Source: Paenibacillus phytorum (lineage in GTDB: Bacteria > Bacillota > Bacilli > Paenibacillales > NBRC-103111). Taken from it: a stretch of DNA of 64,000 bases. The stretch's first letter is position 1. The number at the start of each line of letters is the position of its first letter. Below, piece by piece: positions 46,181-55,539 of the stretch. The position numbers and the translations under genes were made by a program. The stretch lies in the NCBI RefSeq assembly GCF_013141715.1, contig NZ_WHOA01000025.1, forward strand, positions 1 to 64,000, read 5' to 3'. Under the pieces are notes generated by a model. That model saw only the letters and a list, made by a program, of their open reading frames with translations. It made no database searches and was not told where the DNA came from.

Positions 46181-46207
46181 AGCATCTATCAGAGGATCAA
46201 TGGTTCT

Positions 46208-46328
46208 ATTGGAGAAAATCCAATGGAAGTGCCTTAAAAAGTAGAAAATCACAGATTTCAATGGATTTTTTCCAATGAAATCTGTGATTTTAGGGTGTTT
46301 AAGTCGATTTCATTGGATTTTCTCCAAT
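46208..46328. repeat. Nested inverted-repeat element
   Basis: A central hairpin has 16-base perfect arms (46245-46260 and 46276-46291). It is flanked by two 17-base hairpins that are exact reverse complements of one another: ATTGGA-GAAAA-TCCAAT at 46208-46224 and ATTGGA-TTTTC-TCCAAT at 46312-46328. Confidence 0.7.
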
Positions 46329-46443
46329 GGAGATTAGGGTGGGTTCATGTTGTTCGGTAGTTCGGCCTAGTTTGCGTAACCCGTTACCGTGACCAAAGAT
46401 CAAAGGCAAAGACCCAACAGCAAAGACCAAAGACCAAACCTGT

Positions 46444-46795
46444 ATCTAACCTGTAATAACTCATAGCACCTAGCTAGTAATATCTAACCTGTAATCACTC
46501 ATAGCACCTAACTAGTAATATCTAACCTGTAATCACTCATAGCACCTAACTAGTAACATCTAACCTGTAATCACTCATAGCACCTAACTAGTAACATCTA
46601 ACCTGTAATCACTCATAGCACCTAACTAGTAACATCTAACCCGTAATAACTCAGAGCACTAAACTAGTAATATCTAACCTGTAATAACTCATAGCACCTA
46701 ACTAGTAGCATCTAACCTGTAATAACTCATAGCACTTAACTAGTAGCATCTAACCCGTAATAACTCATAGCACTTAACTAGTAACATTTAACCTC
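46444..46795. repeat. Nine tandem copies of a 38-bp repeat
   Basis: The marker ATCTAAC starts at 46444, 46482, 46520, 46558, 46596, 46634, 46672, 46710 and 46748, with a decayed tenth start at 46786; every step is exactly 38 bp. Units differ only by substitutions (e.g. TAATCAC/TAATAAC, AACATC/AATATC). No spacers occur, so this is not a CRISPR array. Decayed TCTAACCTCTA-like remnants continue to ~46850. Confidence 0.9.
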
Positions 46796-46872
46796 TACCA
46801 GACCGTAACCTCTAACCTCTAGCCTCTAATATCAAACCCCTAACCATAACCAGTAATCCAGGGGGAGCCATC

Positions 46873-48219
46873 TTAGCGCATTTTCATGGTTTTGAAAGCT
46901 TGGTCAACGGCATCGAGCGTTTGCGCGATGTCGTCATCAGTATGGGCGATGGTCATGAACCACGCCTCGTATTTGGACGGAGCGAGGTTAATGCCTTGCT
47001 CCAGCATAAGTCGGAAGAAATCTGCAAAGCGTTCGCCGTCGGTATCCTGTGCTTCGTCAAAGTTCGTGACGGGATGGTCACAGAAGTGGGTGGAGAAGGC
47101 GCCGCCGATGCGATTGAGCGTCAAGGCGATGCCATGCCTTGCGGCGGATTCGGCGATGCCGCCCGCAAGTGTTGCGCCAAGCTGCTCGAGCTTGGCGTAG
47201 ACACCAGCCTGCTGGAGCACCTCCAAGCAGGCGATGCCGGCCGAGATGGAGGCGGGGTTCCCCGCCATCGTGCCGGCTTGATAAGCAGGTCCGAGCGGAG
47301 CGACCTGCTCCATCACGGCCTTGCGGCCCCCGTAGGCACCGATCGGCAGCCCGCCGCCGATCACTTTGCCGAGGGCCGTAAGGTCCGGCTCCACGGCGGC
47401 GAAGCGCGCCGCCGCCTCGGAAGTGCCGCCCTCCACGAGTGGGAGGCTGGGGTAGGTCTGTGCCGCTCCATAATGGAAGCGGAAAGCTGTGATGACCTCG
47501 TCGTAAATGACGAGGGCACCATATCTATGAGCAGCTGCGCAGAGCTGCTCGAGGTAGCCGGCATGGGGCATGACCATGCCGAAGTTGCCGACGATGGGCT
47601 CCACCATCACCGCGGCAATTTCTTCACCCCAACGCGCAAGCGCGGCCTCGAGTGCCGGAATGTCGTTGAACGGCACCGTAATAACCTCTTGCGCGATGCT
47701 CGCAGGCACACCCGCGCTGTCCGGCGTGCCTAATGTGGACGGCCCAGAGCCGGCCGCCACAAGCACGAGATCCGAGTGGCCGTGGTAGCACCCGGCAAAC
47801 TTAATGATCTTGGTGCGCTTCGTGAAGGCGCGCGCCACGCGAATCGTCGTCATCACGGCCTCTGTGCCGGAGTTGACGAAGCGTACTTTGTCGAGCGAGG
47901 GAATCGCCGACTTCAGCATCTTGGCGAACTCGATCTCGAGTTCGGTCGGGGTGCCGTACAGCGTGCCGTTCTGTGCGGCGCGGCAAATCGCCTCGGTCAC
48001 ATGCGGATGCGCGTGACCGGTAATGATAGGGCCATAGGCGGCGAGGTAGTCAATGAAGCGATTCCCGTCTACATCCCAGAAGTGTGCGCCTTGCCCACGC
48101 TTCATGAAGACGGGCGCGCCGCCGCCGACGGCTTTGAATGAGCGGGAAGGGCTGTTGACCCCGCCAACGATATGTTTCAGTGCTTCTTGATATAACTGCT
48201 CGGATTGTTTGCGTTCCAT
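46873..48219 (-). CDS. hemL: Glutamate-1-semialdehyde 2,1-aminomutase
   Basis: PLP enzyme making 5-aminolevulinate for haem synthesis; 448 residues from the chosen ATG. The PLP lysine is in [38 protein letters not shown] and [10 protein letters not shown] are typical, the last resembling the GsaB paralogue. About 20 extra residues ([24 protein letters not shown] region) lie just before the lysine motif, which explains the length above the usual ~430. AAGGA lies 12 bases upstream; the frame extends to 48354 without a ribosome site. Codon use is very GC-rich compared with neighbouring genes. No other haem gene is nearby. Confidence 0.93.
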   Translation of the reverse strand: MERKQSEQLYQEALKHIVGGVNSPSRSFKAVGGGAPVFMKRGQGAHFWDVDGNRFIDYLAAYGPIITGHAHPHVTEAICRAAQNGTLYGTPTELEIEFAKMLKSAIPSLDKVRFVNSGTEAVMTTIRVARAFTKRTKIIKFAGCYHGHSDLVLVAAGSGPSTLGTPDSAGVPASIAQEVITVPFNDIPALEAALARWGEEIAAVMVEPIVGNFGMVMPHAGYLEQLCAAAHRYGALVIYDEVITAFRFHYGAAQTYPSLPLVEGGTSEAAARFAAVEPDLTALGKVIGGGLPIGAYGGRKAVMEQVAPLGPAYQAGTMAGNPASISAGIACLEVLQQAGVYAKLEQLGATLAGGIAESAARHGIALTLNRIGGAFSTHFCDHPVTNFDEAQDTDGERFADFFRLMLEQGINLAPSKYEAWFMTIAHTDDDIAQTLDAVDQAFKTMKMR

Positions 48220-48240
48220 TAGAAAAATCATTCCTTTACG

Positions 48241-48314
48241 TAATGTAGTCGTTTTGTCTCTTATTAATGTAGTCGTTGTTTGTCTCTTATTTATGTAATC
48301 GTTTAGCCTCTTAC
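48241..48314 (-). repeat. Three imperfect direct repeats in the hemL leader
   Basis: Units of 24-26 bp starting with TAATGTAGTCG (48241), TAATGTAGTCG (48265) and TTATGTAATCG (48291), each ending in CTCTTA. They lie between the upstream terminator and hemL and could be regulator-binding sites or simple slippage repeats. Confidence 0.55.
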
Positions 48315-48361
48315 AAAAAGCCCCTACTTGAAGGGCGCTAAGCCCTCTAGCCAAGTAGAGG
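48315..48361 (-). terminator. Terminator of the LCP-family gene
   Basis: CCTCTACTTG pairs with CAAGTAGGGG on the minus strand around a second small GGGC/GCCC hairpin, followed by a U tract. Confidence 0.7.
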
Positions 48362-48382
48362 CAAGTATCATTTTTGTTTAAT

Positions 48383-49420
48383 TTACTTAGTCGACGTCTT
48401 CACCGCAGATTTCGGTGTAGGAGAAGGTGATGGCTTCGTAGGACCAGAGTCCGCCTCAGCCTTCCCTGCAAAAAGGTCCTTCACATAAAGCTGCAGTTTC
48501 TCTTTGTTCGCCGTAATGACAGCTGCGCCGCGGACGTTTTTCTCAATCAACAGTTCGGTTGGCGGCAATTGGGAGCTAACGATTCCGTCAGCTTTGGCCT
48601 CAAAACCAAGACCACCAAGCTTCAGCATATCCGTCACACTAAGGTTCGTATCGATATAAGGATCGATGGCATTTAGAATTCTTGGCAGCTTAATTAAGGA
48701 AGAGGTTGTTTGCATTTTTTGCGCGACCGCAGTTAGGAACTTCCTCTGACGTTCTGTACGCGAGAAGTCAGACAAAGCATCGTGTCGGAAGCGTACATAC
48801 TGCAAAGCCGTTTTGCCATCGAGATGCTGAAGCCCTTTTTTTAAATTAATATCATACACATGATCATCTTCCGAGTCCGAATATTTCATATCTTTCTCGA
48901 CGTCAATATCAATCCCGCCAACGGCATCAATAAGTGCAATGAATCCTTTAAAGTCGGTATAAACATAGTACTGAATAGGGATGCCGAGCAAATCGCTGAC
49001 CGTTTTCATCGCTAAATTCGGACCGCCTGATGTAATGGCTGTGTTGATACGATCTTCGCCTTCGCCTGGGATCTTCACATAGGTATCTCGAAGGATAGAG
49101 AATAGGTGAGCCTTCTTGGTTACGGGATCAATCGAAGCTAGCATTATACTGTCTGAGCGGGGCAGCTCATTCTTCGTCATCCCACGAGAGTCTCCGCCTA
49201 GAAGCAAAATATTGACTCGCTGTTTGCCTTCCCATTTAGGTGGGGTAAATTTATCCCCTTTATCTTTGATATTCTGGGAAATCATGGTACCACTGCCTTG
49301 TGGATTGTCCGATTTATGGGAGATATTGTTGGCAAAATTATAGAAGGAATAAGAATAATAACCAGCTACTACCATAAGCAGCAAACCGATCAGGAGCAAG
49401 GTTCGTTTTATGATTCTCAC
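48383..49420 (-). CDS. LytR-CpsA-Psr family cell-wall ligase
   Basis: 345-residue membrane-anchored phosphotransferase of the LCP family, which attaches teichoic acids or other glycopolymers to peptidoglycan. One N-terminal membrane helix (residues ~7-28), then the LCP domain: [45 protein letters not shown] and [22 protein letters not shown], which contain the conserved Arg and Asp residues. The C-terminus is a Pro/Ser/Thr/Lys-rich tail. The start is GTG with AGGAG about 11 bases upstream. Confidence 0.9.
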   Translation of the reverse strand: MRIIKRTLLLIGLLLMVVAGYYSYSFYNFANNISHKSDNPQGSGTMISQNIKDKGDKFTPPKWEGKQRVNILLLGGDSRGMTKNELPRSDSIMLASIDPVTKKAHLFSILRDTYVKIPGEGEDRINTAITSGGPNLAMKTVSDLLGIPIQYYVYTDFKGFIALIDAVGGIDIDVEKDMKYSDSEDDHVYDINLKKGLQHLDGKTALQYVRFRHDALSDFSRTERQRKFLTAVAQKMQTTSSLIKLPRILNAIDPYIDTNLSVTDMLKLGGLGFEAKADGIVSSQLPPTELLIEKNVRGAAVITANKEKLQLYVKDLFAGKAEADSGPTKPSPSPTPKSAVKTSTK

Positions 49421-49610
49421 AGGTTCTGCGCTCCTTTCGTAGGTAGAAGTAATCTGTACTTTTTTTTCTTACAGAATTCATGTATCATGAGTATGTTGTA
49501 CAATTCATCTTTATGATCCATATTATAGAGGTTATGAAACTTCGATAGCAAGTTACGGCGATTTTTGCCATTATATGTAGCCGAGTCTACACGGACAGGG
49601 GGGTAAGTTC

Positions 49611-50666
49611 ATGTTAGCGATTGATGTTCAAGATCTACGCAAGGAATTTCAAGTTCAGCAGAGCCGCGGGGGTTTAAAAGGCGCATTTCAAGATTTATTT
49701 CAGAGAGAATATAAGCAAATTACAGCTGTGAAGGACATTAGCTTTCAAATTCCAAAGGGCGAAATTTGTGGATATATAGGTGAAAATGGAGCTGGCAAGT
49801 CTACTACCATCAAAATGCTGACAGGTATTCTAGTACCTACATCAGGACATATCAAGGTCAATGGTTTCGTTCCATTTAAAGAGCGTGAGAAATTCGTAGC
49901 CGGGATCGGTGTCGTTTTCGGTCAACGCAGTCAGCTCTGGTGGGATATTGGTGTCGTCGAATCGTTTCAACTATTGAAAAAGGTGTATCGCGTATCAGAA
50001 GCCGATTACAAAAAGCGTCTAGACGAGCTCGTCGATCGTCTCCAATTATCCGATTTGTTATCACGTCCCGTTCGAAAGCTAAGTCTAGGTCAGCGGATGC
50101 GCTGCGAGTTAGCCGCTTCCCTTATTCATAATCCAGCGATTCTGTTCCTCGATGAACCGACCATTGGTCTAGATATCGTAGTGAAAACAGAAATTCGCGA
50201 ATTTCTCAAGTCGCTTAATCAGCGTTACGAAACGACGATCTTGCTTACAACGCATGATCTGCAGGATATTGAAGCATTGTGTTCCCGTGTTATCATGCTC
50301 GATGATGGCCGTATTATTTATGATGGCGGACTCGAAGAGCTGAAGGTGAAATGGGGCAAAGGAAAAGAAGTCGTGCTGCAATTTGAGCATCCAACAACAT
50401 TGGCTCGTCTTCAAGAGCTTACGCGAGGCCTAGATGTTGCTTGGCAGCTTGAAAATGAGCTGTCCGCCAAAGTGTTCATACCACACGAACGCGCCAATGT
50501 TTCTGAGGTGCTTAGCCGCGTAGTCGGCGTTTTGCAAATCCAAGATATCAAAATCAATGAAACGAATACGGATGATATCGTCCGTGAAATATATAAAGCC
50601 GGATCAGCCGATGTGAAACGTCAAGAAGAAGTACCGCAGCCAGAGGGAGTCGCGTCCCATGCTTAG
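49611..50666 (+). CDS. ABC transporter ATP-binding protein (ABC-2 exporter type)
   Basis: 351-residue ATPase energising the two permeases that follow. Walker A GENGAGKSTTIKML, Q-loop VFGQRSQLWWD, signature LSLGQRMRCELAAS, Walker B ILFLDEPTIGLD and switch LTTHDLQDIEAL are intact. The ~100-residue C-terminal extension is typical of the group paired with PF06182 (ABC-2 family, former DUF990) permeases. Its stop overlaps the next gene by 8 bp. Substrate unknown; members often export drugs or lipids-like compounds. Confidence 0.9.
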   Translation: MLAIDVQDLRKEFQVQQSRGGLKGAFQDLFQREYKQITAVKDISFQIPKGEICGYIGENGAGKSTTIKMLTGILVPTSGHIKVNGFVPFKEREKFVAGIGVVFGQRSQLWWDIGVVESFQLLKKVYRVSEADYKKRLDELVDRLQLSDLLSRPVRKLSLGQRMRCELAASLIHNPAILFLDEPTIGLDIVVKTEIREFLKSLNQRYETTILLTTHDLQDIEALCSRVIMLDDGRIIYDGGLEELKVKWGKGKEVVLQFEHPTTLARLQELTRGLDVAWQLENELSAKVFIPHERANVSEVLSRVVGVLQIQDIKINETNTDDIVREIYKAGSADVKRQEEVPQPEGVASHA

Positions 50667-51453
50667 TGCTTATTTAGAAGTTATCCGCATGCGATTTCTC
50701 ATGATGCTCGCTTACCGTGTTAATTACTACAGCGGCATTTTGATCTATGCACTCAATATTGGTTCTTATTATTTTGTATATAAAGCAATTTATGGTGAGC
50801 AAGCTATCATTGGCGGCCTGACGCTAGGTCAGATGACGACTTATGTGGCCATTTCTTGGATGGGGCGCGCTTTTTACTTCAATAACTTAGATCGTGAAAT
50901 TGCCAGCGAAATTCGTGACGGCAGTGTAGCCATCCAATTCATTCGTCCTTATAACTACGTTTTTGTGAAAATGATGCAAGGATTGGGAGAAGGCGTATTC
51001 CGTTTATTTCTCTTCACAACACCGGGAATGATCTTCATATGGCTCCTCTTGCCGATTGAGTTCCCAACCGATCCTAGCCTGTGGGTTATCTACTTTGTGA
51101 TGCTGTTTTTCAGCTTTCTGATTAATACGCAGCTTAATATTATTACGGGATTATTCGCTTTTTTCTTGGAAAATAACGAAGGTCTTATGCGCATGAAGCG
51201 CGTTGCCGTCGACCTGTTCTCCGGTTTAATTATTCCGATCTCCTTTTTCCCAGGATGGTCCAAATCGTTCTTAGAGTGGCTGCCATTTCAAGCCATTACT
51301 TACTTGCCGAGCGCTGTTTTCACAGGCAAAATCTCAGGCACTGCGATATTCCAAAGCCTTGGCGTCCAAGTGCTATGGTTCCTGCTTTTAATTATTCCGA
51401 TCTATGTCCTGTGGGTTAAATCCAAAACGCGTCTTTTCGTACAGGGGGGTTAG
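50659..51453 (+). CDS. ABC-2 family permease, first subunit
   Basis: 264-residue protein with about six membrane helices, of the PF06182-like type that works as a heterodimer with the next gene product. The conserved EIASEIRDGSVAIQFIRPYNY segment follows the second helix. GAGGGAG lies in the end of the ATPase gene. Confidence 0.82.
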   Translation: MLSAYLEVIRMRFLMMLAYRVNYYSGILIYALNIGSYYFVYKAIYGEQAIIGGLTLGQMTTYVAISWMGRAFYFNNLDREIASEIRDGSVAIQFIRPYNYVFVKMMQGLGEGVFRLFLFTTPGMIFIWLLLPIEFPTDPSLWVIYFVMLFFSFLINTQLNIITGLFAFFLENNEGLMRMKRVAVDLFSGLIIPISFFPGWSKSFLEWLPFQAITYLPSAVFTGKISGTAIFQSLGVQVLWFLLLIIPIYVLWVKSKTRLFVQGG

Positions 51454-51456
51454 CAC

Positions 51457-52245
51457 ATGAAGTTCTATATCTCCCTAGTTGTGGAATATTTGAAGAATTA
51501 CATGAAAACGCGTCTCACCTACCGATCCGATTTCTGGATTGAAGTTTTTTCTGACTTGATGTTCAATGGTTTGAACCTATTCTTCATTCTCGTCGTATTT
51601 TTGCAAACACAATCGCTTGGTGGCTGGAATCAAGAACAAATTTTGTTCATTTACGGTTATTTTATGATTCCATACGGCATATTCATCACTTTTTTTAACT
51701 TATGGGGCTTCAGCGAACGTTATATTGTTAAAGGGGAGATGGACCGCATCCTGACGCGTCCCGCCTACAATCTATGGCAATTGATGCTCGAAAACATGAG
51801 TCCATCTTCACTATTTAGTGCATTTGCAGGTCTGATTGTCATGATCTACTCGTGGGTTCAGCTCGACATTCCGTTTCATTGGCATGATCCGCTTGTCTTT
51901 ATCGTACTGGTGATTGGATCGATTCTCATTTATGCAGGTGTATACATCTCGCTGACGTCGCTGGCTTTTTACTCTGATGCGCCGACAGGTATTCTGCCGC
52001 TGATTTGGAACATTCAAAACTATGGACGATATCCGGCAACGATTTACAATAAATTGCTCCGGACGATCTTGACGTGGATTCTACCTTTTGCATTTGTCGG
52101 CTTCTATCCGGCTGCTTATTTCATCGATCCAGAGAATTGGAAGTGGTTCGCCTTGCTGACACCGGTTGTTGGGATTGGTTTCAGCATCTTGGGAATTACG
52201 GTTTGGAATATTGGCGTGAAACGGTACCGCGGCGCGGGATCTTAA
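51457..52245 (+). CDS. ABC-2 family permease, second subunit
   Basis: 262-residue protein, six predicted membrane helices, homologous in layout to its neighbour: the motif RYIVKGEMDRILTRPAYNLWQ matches the position of the RDGSVAIQFIRPYNY segment. It starts three bases after the stop of the first permease. The operon ends at a strong terminator. Confidence 0.82.
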   Translation: MKFYISLVVEYLKNYMKTRLTYRSDFWIEVFSDLMFNGLNLFFILVVFLQTQSLGGWNQEQILFIYGYFMIPYGIFITFFNLWGFSERYIVKGEMDRILTRPAYNLWQLMLENMSPSSLFSAFAGLIVMIYSWVQLDIPFHWHDPLVFIVLVIGSILIYAGVYISLTSLAFYSDAPTGILPLIWNIQNYGRYPATIYNKLLRTILTWILPFAFVGFYPAAYFIDPENWKWFALLTPVVGIGFSILGITVWNIGVKRYRGAGS

Positions 52246-52250
52246 TAGTG

Positions 52251-52292
52251 AAAGCCCAGTTCTTGCTAAAAAGCAGGAACTGGGCTTTTTTT
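52251..52292. terminator. Terminator of the ABC exporter operon
   Basis: AAAGCCCAGTTCTTGCT-AAAA-AGCAGGAACTGGGCTTT plus a T run; it may also stop the convergent ATP-grasp gene. Confidence 0.92.
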
Positions 52293-52307
52293 GTATGACT
52301 ATTGGTT

Positions 52308-53096
52308 TCACCTTGGTGCTTTCTTCGCCTTGGAACAGGTCAAGCAGTACTGCCTGCCATAGGCTTTGGCATAAGTGACGATTTTACGGATGATCGCTTT
52401 ATCTTCCAGCTTGGTGAAAGGACAAGGGTCAGGTCGAGTGTTCACTTCCAAGATCCAGGGATTCAGTTTGTGGTCGACGGCGATATCGAGTCCGAGTTCA
52501 TTCATGGCAGGATAGGAGCGGCCGAATTGCGCAGCTGTTAGTTTTGCTATTTGCTCCATCTTTTGCAAAAGCAAGGTCGTAGCTTCGCTTCCGTGCTTGG
52601 GTTCAATGAGATCAGCGGCATTGTAAATGGTACCGCCTTGGCTGCCGTTGGTAACGGCTTTGCGTGGATGAGCAACACGCCCGGCTGTTCCTGTACATTC
52701 CCATCCACCGGATGGTTTTTTTTGAATCATGACGCGAAAATCGAAAGGGTTTCCTTCGTGCTTTAAGACGTGAATGCCTTTCTGAATGAGATAACGTTTG
52801 CTGCCGCAGCGACTCTGTATGGATTGGAACAGCTTCTCAAACGTTGGAAAGGTGAATATTCGTACCACGCTTTGATAGCGGTAAACCCCGCCCTTTTTAT
52901 CAACTCGCATCACGCCTATACCTAGAGAACCGGCATCGGGTTTGACATATATCATTCCGTATCTCGCGAGCATAGCTGATAACCTTTTTTGAGTAAAGGG
53001 GTGAGTGGGTGGCACATGTTTTTGTAGTTCCTTATTTCTAAGTACAATTCGAGTTTTTATCAGCTTGCTTGCAATGATTTTGCGGGTTTTGTTCAT
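52308..53096 (-). CDS. YheC/YheD-family ATP-grasp protein
   Basis: 262-residue ATP-grasp protein like the spore-coat-associated YheC and YheD of Bacillus. ATP-grasp features: YVKPDAGSLGIGVMRV (lysine and glycine-rich loop), FDFRVMIQKKPSGGWECTGTAGRV and ILEVNTRPDPCPF with the metal-binding Asn. AGAGGA lies about ten bases before the ATG. It is divergent from the diaminopropionate operon, with 212 bp between the two starts, so joint regulation is possible. The substrate ligated is unknown. Confidence 0.82.
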   Translation of the reverse strand: MNKTRKIIASKLIKTRIVLRNKELQKHVPPTHPFTQKRLSAMLARYGMIYVKPDAGSLGIGVMRVDKKGGVYRYQSVVRIFTFPTFEKLFQSIQSRCGSKRYLIQKGIHVLKHEGNPFDFRVMIQKKPSGGWECTGTAGRVAHPRKAVTNGSQGGTIYNAADLIEPKHGSEATTLLLQKMEQIAKLTAAQFGRSYPAMNELGLDIAVDHKLNPWILEVNTRPDPCPFTKLEDKAIIRKIVTYAKAYGRQYCLTCSKAKKAPR

Positions 53097-53308
53097 GGAT
53101 ACGATATCCTCTTCTCTTTAGAGAAAATAGAATTTCTTTAACATATGAATTGGATGGCATATAGGTGTAAATACCAGACCAGGTTTTGTGACAACTAAAT
53201 CAGGATAAAGAACTAAGGGCGGGAAAAACGCATAGGATATGTAGTTAGCAGTGTCATGGATTATCGGTTGTTTATGAGGGAAAAGCGGAGAGGAGGAACC
53301 ATCCTTCC

Positions 53309-54526
53309 ATGCACATTATGGAAACGATACATGGGATGAAACGGCAATTTTCTTGGTATCCACAAGGGCATGATCTAGAGCGGTCGGATGAGGAAAGTGG
53401 AGCGTTGACTACTTTGCCTCTTATGTCTGCAGCTACTTTAGAGACGTTTTACTATACGGAAAATAACCCTTTTCTGCTGCGCGCTGATTTGAATCGGTAT
53501 CAGACATCGGGTACGAGTTCCAAACGGCGAAAAACGATTTTTTACTCACAATCGGATGAAGAGGCTTACCTGCGCATTAAGCTGGATATTTTCCGAACGA
53601 TTCTTGATGGACATAAGTATCGGACCGCGATGGCGGATATGGGTACCGGACACGCGGAGGCGACGGCTGTAGAGGTGTTCCGCGAACTGGGCATGGAGGT
53701 GGAATCTTTATCTTTCCAGCTTCCTATCGAGCAGCATATTGAAAGACTGGCGAGCTTTAGGCCAGAAGTGCTGTATACAATGCCGTCCATTTTAGATCGC
53801 ATTCTGTTGGCCTCTGTTGACCCTGCTGCGTATGGGATTCGGCATGTAATTTTGGTCGGGGAAATTGCTGCGCCAGGCTGGGTCAAGCGGGTAGCTGAAA
53901 GTCTCAGCATCGCTGAGGAACAAATAACAGATACGTATGGCTCTATTGAGATTGGAACTATTGCTTACTTTTCCCACGAGCAGGGGAGATATCTGTTGGC
54001 GGAAGGACTACTGGCCGAGGGGGTCAGTGCGGAGTCGCTCGGAGAAGGTTTGGAGCCTCTGGCGGATGAGCAAGAGCAGGTGCTTATACTGACGTCAACG
54101 GTGAGAGACTCGTTTCCTGCATTGCGTTACGTTACTTACGATGTTGTTCGTGATTTGCGTCCTATTATGGTGGAAGGTATTCCTAGACAAAGCTTTCAAA
54201 GTATAGTGAAGCGAATAGGGCCTGATCTGAAGCACGGAGAGAAGATAAGTATCTACGATATTGAAGATGTCGTTTATCGTCATTTAGGAAATGCCAGTGT
54301 TCGTGTGAATGTGTCGGGAAATTCATTACGTGTATATGTGTACAGTACGAATTTTGCAACAACAGAAGTTCTGGAAAGTATTCGCTTTGATGTGGAAAAT
54401 CGCATTCCAGAGATCGGCATGATGATTCGAGCCCGGATATTAGCAGGAATTCAGGTTATCGGAGGTACCTTTGAAGATTCGCTAAGCCGCGCCTCCGTGA
54501 AGAACAAAAAAATCTTTTATACGTGA
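53309..54526 (+). CDS. Adenylate-forming enzyme (PaaK/CapK-like), first gene of the diaminopropionate operon
   Basis: 405 residues resembling phenylacetate-CoA ligase and coenzyme F390 synthetase-like members of the ANL superfamily. The ATP-binding loop is YQTSGTSSKRRK; VILVGEIAAPGW and DTYGSIEIGTIAY are the adenylate-site motifs; LRYVTYDVVRDL and the C-terminal subdomain follow. It probably activates a carboxylic acid, perhaps to join it to the diaminopropionate made by the next two gene products. No carrier-protein domain is visible. AGGAGGA lies 12 bases upstream; a second ATG at 53318 is possible. Fourteen bases separate it from the next gene. Confidence 0.75.
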   Translation: MHIMETIHGMKRQFSWYPQGHDLERSDEESGALTTLPLMSAATLETFYYTENNPFLLRADLNRYQTSGTSSKRRKTIFYSQSDEEAYLRIKLDIFRTILDGHKYRTAMADMGTGHAEATAVEVFRELGMEVESLSFQLPIEQHIERLASFRPEVLYTMPSILDRILLASVDPAAYGIRHVILVGEIAAPGWVKRVAESLSIAEEQITDTYGSIEIGTIAYFSHEQGRYLLAEGLLAEGVSAESLGEGLEPLADEQEQVLILTSTVRDSFPALRYVTYDVVRDLRPIMVEGIPRQSFQSIVKRIGPDLKHGEKISIYDIEDVVYRHLGNASVRVNVSGNSLRVYVYSTNFATTEVLESIRFDVENRIPEIGMMIRARILAGIQVIGGTFEDSLSRASVKNKKIFYT

Positions 54527-54540
54527 AGGAGGGAATGCGT

Positions 54541-55539
54541 ATGCAGCTTGAAGGGGGTATTGTTGAAGCGATCGGAGGCACGCCGCTCATTCGACTTGGG
54601 CGGTTGTTCAAAGATCAACCTTTCGAAGTTTACGGGAAGATGGAATGGATGAATCCAGGGGGCAGCGCGAAGGATCGGCCAGCACTTTATATGCTTCGAG
54701 AAGCGATACGGCGAGGTGAAGTTACCAGCGACAGCGTCATTGTGGAATCGAGTTCAGGTAATTTGGCTATTAGTCTTGCGCAGCTGTGCTGTTATCTGGG
54801 ACTGCGATTCATTTGTGTGGTGGATCCCCGCACAACGGAGCAGCATAAGCAGATTATCCGCAGCTTCCATGGAGAAATCGATCTTGTTACGGAACCGGAC
54901 GCGGAGACTGGTGAATTCTTGCCCGCACGGATTCGGAGAGTAGGTGAGCTGGTTGGACAAATACCGAATGCTTATTGGACCAATCAGTATGGGAGTCCAG
55001 ACAATGCCAAGGCACATATGGAGACGACCATGTCGGAAATCGGAGAACAATTGGGACCGATCGATTACTTATTTTGCGGTGTAAGCTCGTGCGGAACGAT
55101 TCGAGGGTGTATGGAATATATCCGAAGTCGTGGATGGTCCACACAGATTGTTGCTGTAGATGCGGAAGGCAGTGTCATTTTCGGCGGGGAAAAAGGTTCG
55201 AGAAGGTTCCCAGGGCTCGGCGCCGGAATAACACCAGGTCTGTACAGGCATGATGTAGCGGACCTTGTCATGTACGTTTCAGACTTGGACTGCGTGGAAG
55301 GCTGCCGTGCTTTGGTGCGGAGTGAAGCGATTTTGGCTGGTGCCTCTTCTGGAGGCGTTATTTCTGCAATCCGCAAAATGAGCGGAAGCATCCCTGAAGG
55401 AGCGGTTTGTGCCGCCATTTTGCCGGATCGAGGCGAACGTTATTTGAACACCGTGTACAACGACGAATGGGTGCTGCAAGAGATAGGCTCTAATCCGAGT
55501 ACCTGGCATGGGAGACTGGAGTATGATTTATTTACATGA
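54541..55539 (+). CDS. N-(2-amino-2-carboxyethyl)-L-glutamate synthase (SbnA-like)
   Basis: PLP enzyme of the cysteine-synthase fold, 332 residues, predicted to join O-phospho-L-serine and L-glutamate, the first step to L-2,3-diaminopropionate. PLP lysine in NPGGSAKDRPALYM, substrate loop VESSSGNLAIS, NQYGSPDNAKAH and GVSSCGTIRGC are consistent with SbnA rather than CysK (NPGGSAKDR instead of NP..SVKDR). ATG 54541 lies eight bases after AAGGAGG; the frame opens at 54523. The end overlaps the next gene by 17 bp. Confidence 0.85.
   Translation: MQLEGGIVEAIGGTPLIRLGRLFKDQPFEVYGKMEWMNPGGSAKDRPALYMLREAIRRGEVTSDSVIVESSSGNLAISLAQLCCYLGLRFICVVDPRTTEQHKQIIRSFHGEIDLVTEPDAETGEFLPARIRRVGELVGQIPNAYWTNQYGSPDNAKAHMETTMSEIGEQLGPIDYLFCGVSSCGTIRGCMEYIRSRGWSTQIVAVDAEGSVIFGGEKGSRRFPGLGAGITPGLYRHDVADLVMYVSDLDCVEGCRALVRSEAILAGASSGGVISAIRKMSGSIPEGAVCAAILPDRGERYLNTVYNDEWVLQEIGSNPSTWHGRLEYDLFT

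Noticed and set aside
45905..46278. Arg-Ala, Glu-Gln or Leu-Ala dipeptide-repeat proteins on both strands
   Set aside because: They are direct translations of the simple-sequence tract, with no ribosome site and open in several frames at once.
46444..46795. CRISPR array
   Set aside because: The repeats are directly adjacent with no spacers, all 38 bases are conserved, and there are no cas genes nearby.
48220..48354. 45-residue N-terminal extension of HemL
   Set aside because: It translates the triple direct repeat ([13 protein letters not shown]), has no ribosome site, and the family start fits ATG 48219.
53097..53308. Fur box or sporulation promoter before the diaminopropionate operon
   Set aside because: No GATAAT-type hexamer array is present. 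CATATAGG has no upstream element at proper spacing for sigma-E or sigma-K.
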